DNA from: Flavobacteriales bacterium | GTDB taxonomy: Bacteria > Bacteroidota > Bacteroidia > CAIKAF01 | Reading direction: 5' to 3' | Assembly: GCA_022402535.1 (NCBI GenBank) | Contig: JAKRSD010000002.1 | Location: forward strand, 1-54,194 | DNA length: 54,194 nt | Part shown: one piece after another, positions 1-6,024 of the stretch | Position numbering within the stretch: the stretch's first letter is position 1 | Layout of the letters: each line of letters opens with the position of its first letter | Notes under the pieces: model-generated | The model's database searches: none | What the model was told of the DNA's origin: nothing | The model's input: only the letters and a program-made list of their open reading frames with translations | Made by a program: the position numbers and the translations under genes

Positions 1-19
1 AAGCAGACCTAATCTGTTT

Positions 20-799
20 TTAAAAATTTATCCGGTAATTTAGGGGTCTAAGACACAACAACAAATTCAACTTTGATTTTAGAACTGCCAAAGGTGTTTG
101 TAATTCGTGAGAAGCATTTTCAATAAATGTTTTTTGTTGGCTGTAAACAGAAATGTTTTTATCAATCAATTTTTGCAACGACTGATTGAGTTCCGCAAAT
201 TCTTCAATATCTGTCTTGTCAAATGAAACGGTTTGCTGTGTAGTCAAATCAAACGATTTTAATTTTTCAAGTGTGTTGCGGAAAGGTCGCCAAATTTGTT
301 TGGCTATCTGTCTGTTTAGAAGTATAAAACCGATAACCAACAATGCAAAAAATAAAAGTGTTACAACCGCAATCGCCAACATTGTTTCGTCTGTTTCTTC
401 TACATTGGTTTCAATTTGTAAATGATATAGTTTTCCGTTAATGTTGATGTAAGATGAAAGCACCCTAAAACGGTCAATCTCGTTATGTTCAACATATCTG
501 TTTTGTTTTGTAATAGTATAGGTGCTGTCAGGCTTTGGAACGGATAAATCGCTTGGTGTTAGTATGGTGCTGGGTTGTAACTTGTCCCAATTTTTAAGCA
601 AACTATTCAATTCGCTTTCTTCTATTTGAGCATTATTAAAACTGTATTCAATTCGTTCCTTAACAATATGGTTGTGTTCGTCCAATTCATCAAGCCAAAT
701 AAAATCTACTACCAAATAATAAACAGGTATGCTACACGCTAAAATAATTAAGGCATAAATCGTAAATGCTTTGAATGGTTTGTGTAACAGCTTGCTCAT
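20..799 (-). pseudogene. Sensor histidine kinase, broken after the H-box
   Basis: The product is the N-terminal part of a two-component sensor kinase. It has a membrane segment near residues 15-35, a periplasmic loop, a second membrane segment near 145-165, a HAMP-like linker, and a HisKA H-box (IENASHELQTPLAVLK) with the phospho-accepting His. About ten residues after the H-box the sequence loses family resemblance (CLRPLNYRINF) and stops. The rest of the dimerisation domain and the whole ATP-binding domain are missing, so it cannot phosphorylate as it stands. The start was chosen at 799 because its ATG overlaps the regulator's stop as ATGA. An in-frame ATG also exists at 808. Only 19 bases remain beyond the stop, so the cause (insertion, deletion, frameshift or assembly join) cannot be seen. 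Confidence 0.75.
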
Positions 800-1470
800 A
801 TTTCCCATTTGTAACCTGTTCCGTAAATTGTTTTTATGTAGTTGTTGTAACCCGCTTCTGTCAATTTCTTTTTCAGGTTTTTAACGTGAGCATAAACGAA
901 ATCGTGATTGTCAAACATATCGGCAATGTCGCCCGACAAATGCTCTGCCAATGCACTTTTTGAAATAACACGATTTTTGTTTCCGATGAAAAAAAGCAAT
1001 AAATCAATTTCCTTTTTTGTCAATGAAATTTCAATGTCATTCACTTTTACGGTCTTGCCTAACAAGTCAATCGTTATTTCGTTTTGTTGAACAATGTTTG
1101 AACTGTTGAATTGTTTCCTGCGAATAAGAGAATGTATTCTTGCCGAAAGTTCCGAATGATGAAAAGGCTTTGCCAAATAATCGTCCGCACCAATTTGTAA
1201 ACCTTTTACTTTGTCCTCAATAGAATTTTTTGCGGAAATAATAATTACTCCGTCTTGCTTGTTTTCTCGTTTTAACTGTTCTAACAAAGCAAGTCCGTTT
1301 CCGTCAGGAAGCATTAAATCCAATAAAATACAGTCGTATTGATAAACAGCAATTTTATCAGTTGCTTGATTGTAGTTTTCAGCAACTTCACACACATAGT
1401 TTTGTCCCGACAAGTATTTTACAATGTCCTGTGCAAGTTCTTTTTCATCTTCTACAATCAAGATTTTCAT
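796..1470 (-). CDS. OmpR/PhoB-family response regulator
   Basis: This 224-aa DNA-binding response regulator pairs with the downstream kinase. The receiver domain (about 1-115) shows the acidic pocket VEDE, phospho-acceptor Asp51 in LLDLMLP, and Lys101 in AKPF. The C-terminal part (about 125-224) is a winged helix of the Trans_reg_C type, ending in the usual IYGTGYKWEI wing. Its stop overlaps the kinase start (ATGA), which implies translational coupling. A TAAATTTG element at 1475-1482 lies only four bases before the ATG, so a leaderless transcript is possible, although no -33 element is evident. Base composition is AT-richer than in the core genes to the right. With its kinase truncated, the regulator may be an orphan or respond to another kinase. 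Confidence 0.92.
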   Translation of the reverse strand: MKILIVEDEKELAQDIVKYLSGQNYVCEVAENYNQATDKIAVYQYDCILLDLMLPDGNGLALLEQLKRENKQDGVIIISAKNSIEDKVKGLQIGADDYLAKPFHHSELSARIHSLIRRKQFNSSNIVQQNEITIDLLGKTVKVNDIEISLTKKEIDLLLFFIGNKNRVISKSALAEHLSGDIADMFDNHDFVYAHVKNLKKKLTEAGYNNYIKTIYGTGYKWEI

Positions 1471-1506
1471 TCGCCAAATTTACAATTTGAATTTTGAAGA
1501 AATTTA

Positions 1507-1735
1507 GAATGTCCGTAAAAGTTGCGTTGGGATTGGCTCTTTTGCAAACTTTGGGTGGTGGGTGGGCTTGGTGCGGTTTGCAAATGTGCCAATGTGCGTT
1601 GGCTTAAAACTTCATTTTTTTTGTGCGTTGGGAAAAATAAAAATACAAAAGTGTCGGTTGTCGTGTCGGAAATGTCGGTCGGTGTGTTGTCGGGTTTTGG
1701 TCGGTCGGTTGATGTCTGCACGGTGGTCGGTTAGG
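1507..1735. other. Strand-asymmetric G/T-rich non-coding stretch
   Basis: The plus strand here is strikingly rich in G and T and poor in C, with repeated TGTCGG/GTCGGT words at about 1652-1700. Open frames exist on both strands, but their translations are low-complexity and match no family I recognise, so I call it non-coding. It lies directly upstream of the response regulator and next to the first palindromic site. Its role is unknown. Confidence 0.5.
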
Positions 1736-1738
1736 GTT

Positions 1739-1922
1739 GCCGATAACGTTTGGCAAATAGACCCAGGCGGGCTTTTGAAACATCCTGTGACTATAAACCG
1801 AAATGTTTATTTAAAGATAAATGATTATTAGCGAGGTGCAAAATAAAACACGCGAAGCGGCAACTATTTCGCACCGAGCGATGTGCCGGTCCGCCAGCTT
1901 GGGTTTATTTGCTGTTATAGGT
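1739..1922. repeat. attC-like imperfect palindrome, site 1
   Basis: The outer ends read GCCGATAAC (1739-1747) and GTTATAGG (1914-1921), inverted relative to each other. The inner arms GCAAATAGACCCAGGC (1753-1768) and GCTTGGGTTTATTTGC (1897-1912) pair at 14 of 16 positions. A further 7-bp arm pair lies at 1892-1898/1925-1931. The site directly follows the stop of the 135-aa gene. Architecture (a long imperfect palindrome after a gene, with TAAC/GTTA-type ends) resembles integron attC sites, but the core GTTATAGG departs from canonical GTTRRRY. Confidence 0.5.
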
Positions 1923-1939
1923 TGGCTGGCGCACACAGT

Positions 1940-2347
1940 TTACGTCTCGCTGTCGAAATACAAGATAAATGTCCTGTACTTATTTATGTCTACGCCAGAA
2001 TGTTTTTTGTCTTGAAGGAATTTGAAACTGTTTAAGGCTTCTTTTTCAATGTCAATTGCCTGAATGAGGGAATTGAATTTCTCTAGACACTCTTTAGCGG
2101 TTCGGTCGCAATATGTTTTCCACGTCTCGTCAGCTTTTTTGTCTGCGGTGTCGTAGGATAACCAATATAATTCACAAGTCCCGTCCGGTAAAGCATATTG
2201 CACTTGTCCCCCTGAAATTGCTAAAGAGTTTTGTCGAGCCGTTTCAATAATGTCCGCAAAGTCCTGTTGTCTGCAACCAAATTCGTTACCGTTTAAAACG
2301 TCCTTGTCGAGGATTATTTTTGGAATATTTATTTTAAAGCCGTTCAA
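1940..2347 (-). CDS. Orphan ~135-aa cassette protein
   Basis: I do not recognise a domain. The protein-like segment begins near FKINIPKIILDKD and continues through FGCRQQDFADIIE, GGQVQYALPDGTCELYW and a Lys/Glu-rich helical C-terminus ending FILYFDSET. No ATG lies upstream in frame. A TTG at 2345-2347 is the most plausible start because codons further upstream translate the repeat itself (site 2 arm), whose sequence is shared with a non-coding site. The open frame formally extends to another TTG at 2473. The gene sits between inverted copies of a 22-bp sequence (1914-1935 and 2368-2389, 19 of 22 identical), like a cassette payload. The absence of signal peptide and membrane segments suggests a cytoplasmic protein. 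Confidence 0.6.
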   Translation of the reverse strand: MNGFKINIPKIILDKDVLNGNEFGCRQQDFADIIETARQNSLAISGGQVQYALPDGTCELYWLSYDTADKKADETWKTYCDRTAKECLEKFNSLIQAIDIEKEALNSFKFLQDKKHSGVDINKYRTFILYFDSET

Positions 2348-2380
2348 CTGTTTTTTATTTCGAGGTCTGTCCGCCAGCTT

Positions 2381-2517
2381 ACCTATAACGTTTTGGCGCT
2401 TGGCGCAGTGGCGGATTTCGGAGCACAAAACTGTCAATACACCACAAAAGTTGATGCGAAGTAGAATGTTCAATTAACCACGTCACCCGCCATTGAGCCA
2501 AACGCCTGTTATAAGCC
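2381..2517. repeat. attC-like imperfect palindrome, site 2
   Basis: The ends ACCTATAAC (2381-2389) and GTTATAAGCC (2508-2517) are inverted. The inner arms at 2395-2414 (GGCGCTTGGCGCAGTGGCGG) and 2487-2506 pair at 17 of 20 positions, with a loop of about 70 nt between them. The palindrome fills the whole gap between the Fic gene and the 135-aa gene. It shares end motif and layout with site 1, although the inner arms are unrelated in sequence, as is usual for attC sites. Confidence 0.55.
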
Positions 2518-2523
2518 GTTTTT

Positions 2524-3132
2524 TTATTTGTCATTCGTGTCAATTAGTTCAAAAATTAGTTCTGTTAAAGTCTGCAAGTCACTTTCAATAGTGCCTTTCA
2601 TATATCGTTCATAAACACTTTTGTTGTCTGGCGGGTTGAGATTAAGTGTCAAGCCTTTTTCTACTGCCAACAATCTTAAAAACTCTCTTTGTGTTCGTCC
2701 GTTTCCTTCTCTGAATGGGTGTAAATAGTTGACGTTATCTAGAATTTCAGCTAATTTCTCAGCTAGCAGTTGTTTGTTGTCTTTCGGAATTTTCTTGAAG
2801 TCGGCAATTAATTGGTTAATGTATCTAAAAGCGTTGTCAAAGTGCGAAGTAGGGAAGAACTGCTTACCGTCTTTGCTAATTTCAACTGTCCGCTTTTTGC
2901 CTGCCCAAACGTATATGTCTTGAAATAAATGTCTGTGAATTTCAAAAAGGCTGTCAATACTCTTGATTTTTATGGGGTTTTCGTAAAGTTCTTGAAGTCG
3001 TTTTGTTACTGCACCACTCTCAACGAAGAGCAATACATCGGGGTCCGTTATGTCCTGTAAATTTCTTAAAAGTCCTGTCTTCGGGTCCGTGTATGTGAAG
3101 TCAGGGTCTATGTATTTGTAGGAATTAGACAT
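2524..3132 (-). CDS. Fic/DOC-family protein (FicT-like AMPylating toxin)
   Basis: This 202-aa protein contains the Fic active-site signature HPFREGNGRTQREF with catalytic His138, Glu142 and Arg146. The flap region precedes it (about 85-95, VEISKDGKQFFP). Fic enzymes transfer AMP (or a related nucleotide moiety) from ATP to hydroxyl groups of target proteins. Bacterial stand-alone FicT toxins commonly modify topoisomerase subunits. The start is at 3132 (MSNSYKYID), which overlaps the antitoxin stop by 8 nt. The in-frame start at 3159 lies deep inside the antitoxin gene. The upstream gene supplies the inhibitory helix, making this a type II toxin-antitoxin pair. The target is inferred only from the family. 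Confidence 0.92.
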   Translation of the reverse strand: MSNSYKYIDPDFTYTDPKTGLLRNLQDITDPDVLLFVESGAVTKRLQELYENPIKIKSIDSLFEIHRHLFQDIYVWAGKKRTVEISKDGKQFFPTSHFDNAFRYINQLIADFKKIPKDNKQLLAEKLAEILDNVNYLHPFREGNGRTQREFLRLLAVEKGLTLNLNPPDNKSVYERYMKGTIESDLQTLTELIFELIDTNDK

Positions 3133-3346
3133 AGGCTTTTTGTTTGGCAAACGCCACAAGTTCTGTTAGAGATATTTTTCCTGTCACATAGTCCCTTATG
3201 ATTTCAATACCTTTTGGTGTCGGTTTAAAACCTTCAAACATATTGCTCCCCAAGGCATTTGCTGTGCTTTCTAAGGTTTTTAAGTCCGAAAACTTAACTC
3301 CCATTATTGTTAGATTGCTTCTGTCTATTTCTATCGTATTGAACAT
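3125..3346 (-). CDS. VbhA/FicA-type antitoxin
   Basis: This 73-aa protein carries the class I Fic inhibitory motif (S/T)xxxE(G/N) as S34-NMF-E38-G39. It is followed by the compact helical segment TPKGIEIIRDYVTGKISLTE, typical of Antitoxin_VbhA domains. In known pairs the Glu blocks ATP gamma-phosphate placement in the Fic active site. It lies immediately upstream of and overlaps the Fic gene by 8 nt, so the two are translationally coupled. A TAAATTTG -7 box is at 3369-3376. The assignment rests on motif plus context. Confidence 0.85.
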   Translation of the reverse strand: MFNTIEIDRSNLTIMGVKFSDLKTLESTANALGSNMFEGFKPTPKGIEIIRDYVTGKISLTELVAFAKQKAYV

Positions 3347-3368
3347 CTTTTTCAGTCTTAAATGTTTT

Positions 3369-3376
3369 CAAATTTA
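3369..3376 (-). promoter_or_regulatory. Candidate -7 box of the Fic toxin-antitoxin operon
   Basis: The minus strand reads TAAATTTG, a full match to the Bacteroidetes -7 consensus TAnnTTTG, 22 nt upstream of the antitoxin ATG. No TTTG sits at the ideal distance, since the nearest is about 14 nt upstream. The cassette would therefore carry its own promoter. Confidence 0.45.
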
Positions 3377-3420
3377 CAAAAAAGTTAGGTCAAATCGCTT
3401 GTTTTCTGTCGCTTTAAAAT

Positions 3421-3430
3421 GGCTTATAAC
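3421..3430. repeat. Half-site GGCTTATAAC at the array boundary
   Basis: On the minus strand it reads GTTATAAGCC followed by ATTTT. This is identical over the first 10 bases to the right end of site 2 (2508-2517, then GTTTT) and inverted to it. No matching partner arm follows to the right, so this looks like the simple boundary of the cassette array, comparable in position to an integron attI site. The following 200 bases to 3640 contain no gene I can support. They include a 9-bp inverted repeat (3532-3540 with 3589-3597). Confidence 0.4.
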
Positions 3431-3644
3431 TTGTTTATATGCGCTATAAAGTTTCGCTTATCTCTCCATTTTTGGGTGGATTGGCGCAACAGGGATTCCT
3501 TTTATTTAGTTTTCTGTGGGTATCAAATTTAACCGACCGGACTCATATTTGCAACATATTGTAACCATACATTTGCTGCTGTAAAATCCCGGTCGGTGAA
3601 AACACCTACCGGGGGCAACGACTTCCCATCCGTTATTCCCCATA

Positions 3645-3674
3645 AAAAAGCCCCCTGCAAGCAGGAGGCTTTTC
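3645..3674 (-). terminator. Rho-independent terminator of the glycine-rich T9SS gene
   Basis: A GC-rich stem (3650-3658 with 3661-3669, one mismatch) is extended by AAAA/TTTT pairs and followed on the minus strand by a U-run. It lies about 25 nt after the stop of the gene ending at 3700. Confidence 0.85.
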
Positions 3675-3699
3675 GTTATGTAAAGCAATAAACTTTGGG

Positions 3700-5814
3700 T
3701 TATTGTTTAATCAGTTTTTGTGAGTAAATCCCTTCGGTACCTTTAATTTCTAAATAGTAAATGCCGTTGGCCAGGTGATCTACCGGAATGGTCAATAATC
3801 CCTGTTCTGAAGGTAAACGGCGTTTTTCGATCACTCTTCCGTACGAGTCGGTAAGGGTCAGTAACGGCTGCTCCGCAAAGTTTTTGTTGAACTGAATGGT
3901 AATCTGCTGGGTCATGGGATTGGGATATACCAAAATGTTTTCGGCAAATAATTCTTCAATTCCCGCACAGGCTTCCGCCGAAGTAACCGTGAATGCCTGA
4001 TACACCGGCGCCGACCATCCGCAGCAGGCATCTTTCACCCGCAAACGAACCGCATAATTGCCTTGTGTGGTAAGCGGCGTAGAAACACCCGGATTCTGCT
4101 GGTTTGAGCTGTATACAATATTGGCCACGGTGCCCGAATATACAATCCAGTCGTATTCCGTTCCCGTAGTGGCTGTACCCAGGTTTACTCCATATCCTTC
4201 GCACAAAGCCGCCGGAATGGTATTGATTACTGCTGCCGGTCTGTCCTCCGTAATTTGAATGAAATCAGAGGCATTGGTGGTTTGGTCAGTCAAAGCATAC
4301 GAACCGGTTTGGGTAAACATAATGATGGCATTGTTGCTCGCATTCGTGAATGAAGAAGTGGTAGGTCCGGTATTGTTCAGATACTGCGCTCCGGAGGGAA
4401 GTCCCCAGGTTCCGGTGAATTTGGTAATGTTGATTTCGGAACGGGTACAGGCTGCATTGAAGAAATCCACGCCAAACTCGGTTCCGCTGGCTACGGTAGA
4501 ACCGTTGATATTGATGGCAGCCGGAGAAACGGCCACAACTCCTTCGGATAATCCGTTGGCTCCGTCGCGTCCGCGTCCGCCGTTACCGCCGTTACCGCCA
4601 TTACCGCCTAAACCGCCTGTGTAGTTAACTCCACAACGATTTCCGGTTTGTCCTAAGCTGCCTTGCGCGCCGGCTGAGCCTGCCTGTCCGTCGGAACCGT
4701 TTCCGCCCAGTCCGGCATTACCTGAAATTAATTCGCTGTTGTTCACGTCGCCTGAGCTGTTTCCGGCAATGTAGATGGCAAAAGAACCGCCGCCGCCAAA
4801 GCCGCCGTTTCCGCCTAATCCACCTGCACCGCCTGCGCCACCTGCACCACCGTTTCCGGCCGTTCCAGAACTTCCGCAGCTACAGGTACAACAGGTTCCG
4901 CGTGCAGCACCGCCGCCGCCGCCACCGCCGCCGCCGCCGTTTCCGGCTGAGCCATTATCTGCGGTGAACAAAGGAGTGAAATAATCGCCGGATGCGGCCG
5001 GTGCGGCTGGTCTGTCGCCGGGTGTAAATCCGGCTCCGACAGAACCGTCGGTTCCGTTTCCGCCATTTCCGCCGTTAGCGGGTACTTTATCGCAATTGAA
5101 AATGTTGCAACCTCCACTGGTTCCGGCGGCTCCGGCTGTACCCCCGGCAATACCGGTAGTTCCTGTTCCACCGGCAGTTCCGGCGTTTCCGTTGCTGCAA
5201 TCGTTTCCATGGTTTCCGCCGTTTCCGCCGCTTCCGCCGGCATTACCGCCGCCGGTGCCGGTTACAGGGGCTGCATTGGCTCCGTCGCTACCGTTTCCTG
5301 TCGTAATTTTCACGCGGGAAATGAGCATATTTTGTGCGTTTCTGGCCCAAATGCCATACACCGAACGGCCTACTCCGGAGGGAGTCTGCCCGCTTGCATT
5401 GGCCGTTAAAATGGTTAAGTCTAAGATTTTCCAGTTGCTTACCGAATCGGCTTTAAAGCCGATTACATGCTCAATATCCGAGCTGATGCTTTCAAATCCT
5501 GACATGGAGATTTGGGTAACTGCATTGGTTTTTTTAATCCATTTGCCCGCCGAAAGCACATAGGCACCTTCAATAATCATATTATCCTGCAGGTGCAGCA
5601 CGGTGTCTACCTGGTAATTTCCTGCCAGACAACGAATAATGTTGCGTTGCGGGGTGGAGTTAATTACCGCATACTCTAAGGATACGGGGGCATTTTGGGT
5701 TCCTTCCGTTCCGGTTCCCGTAGGGGATACATACCAGATACTGCAAGGATTTTGGGCTATTCCGTTCAAAGTAAACAGAATGGCCATTAAAAAAAAGGAT
5801 ACACTTCTCTTCAT
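3700..5814 (-). CDS. Glycine-rich T9SS-exported surface protein (short paralogue)
   Basis: This 704-aa protein has a signal peptide (MKRSVSFFLMAILF, cleaved near AQ). A beta-helix-like head domain spans about 22-175 (MIIEGAY, YGIWARN, ISRVKITT). A very glycine-rich tract of GGNGG/GGxG repeats spans about 180-420 and includes a Cys cluster (TCCTCSC). A PKD/Ig-like module contains CCGWS near 597. The protein ends in a type A T9SS sorting domain (VYPNP near 628, C-terminal KLIKQ). It is therefore predicted to be exported across both membranes and anchored or released at the surface. Start 5814 was preferred to 5841 because the -7 box (5839-5846) overlaps the latter. Domain order and many motifs match the 49120-53976 protein, so the two are paralogues. 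Function (adhesin, matrix or sheath component) is inferred only. Confidence 0.85.
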   Translation of the reverse strand: MKRSVSFFLMAILFTLNGIAQNPCSIWYVSPTGTGTEGTQNAPVSLEYAVINSTPQRNIIRCLAGNYQVDTVLHLQDNMIIEGAYVLSAGKWIKKTNAVTQISMSGFESISSDIEHVIGFKADSVSNWKILDLTILTANASGQTPSGVGRSVYGIWARNAQNMLISRVKITTGNGSDGANAAPVTGTGGGNAGGSGGNGGNHGNDCSNGNAGTAGGTGTTGIAGGTAGAAGTSGGCNIFNCDKVPANGGNGGNGTDGSVGAGFTPGDRPAAPAASGDYFTPLFTADNGSAGNGGGGGGGGGGAARGTCCTCSCGSSGTAGNGGAGGAGGAGGLGGNGGFGGGGSFAIYIAGNSSGDVNNSELISGNAGLGGNGSDGQAGSAGAQGSLGQTGNRCGVNYTGGLGGNGGNGGNGGRGRDGANGLSEGVVAVSPAAININGSTVASGTEFGVDFFNAACTRSEINITKFTGTWGLPSGAQYLNNTGPTTSSFTNASNNAIIMFTQTGSYALTDQTTNASDFIQITEDRPAAVINTIPAALCEGYGVNLGTATTGTEYDWIVYSGTVANIVYSSNQQNPGVSTPLTTQGNYAVRLRVKDACCGWSAPVYQAFTVTSAEACAGIEELFAENILVYPNPMTQQITIQFNKNFAEQPLLTLTDSYGRVIEKRRLPSEQGLLTIPVDHLANGIYYLEIKGTEGIYSQKLIKQ
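4560..5275 (-). repeat. Coding repeat: GGN/GGX glycine-rich tract
   Basis: Degenerate 6-9 bp units encode Gly-Gly-Asn, Gly-Gly-Ala and Gly-Ser/Thr-Gly, including a run of about ten consecutive Gly at roughly 4913-4942. The antisense strand reads as Pro-rich open frames (PPLPPLPP), which are shadows. The tract is prone to slippage and recombination. Confidence 0.85.
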
Positions 5815-5838
5815 GGTGTTAAATTGATTGATTTCAGA

Positions 5839-5846
5839 CAAATCTA
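5839..5846 (-). promoter_or_regulatory. Candidate -7 box for the glycine-rich T9SS gene
   Basis: The minus strand reads TAGATTTG, with TTG 23 nt further upstream (5870-5872), slightly longer than the usual spacing. It lies 25 nt before the chosen ATG at 5814. Confidence 0.5.
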
Positions 5847-6024
5847 TTGATTTTTGTCCGAAATATCAGCAACCGGAGGGTGTTAAAACCGAGGATTTAA
5901 TCGGGTTTTAATCCCATGCTAAAATCAAAGCCATTCATTTTGTTTACTTTTTTACAAAGTTTTATGTTGATTTTTTAAACTAAATCAGGGGATTCTTGTT
6001 TAGGCTTAGTCTTATATTTAAACC

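Noticed and set aside
1467-1734. Overlapping small frames in the G/T-rich stretch
   Set aside because: Low-complexity translations on both strands and no ribosome-binding context.
1739-2517. Canonical integron attC sites
   Set aside because: The cores read GTTATARG rather than GTTRRRY and no integrase gene is in the window, so I report only an attC-like architecture.
3506-3688. 60-aa minus-strand frame between the Fic array and the T9SS gene
   Set aside because: It overlaps the terminator hairpin and has no protein-like features.
4259-5563. Long Pro-rich open frames antisense to the glycine-rich gene
   Set aside because: They are the mirror of Gly codons (GGN read as CCN), with no start context or family match.
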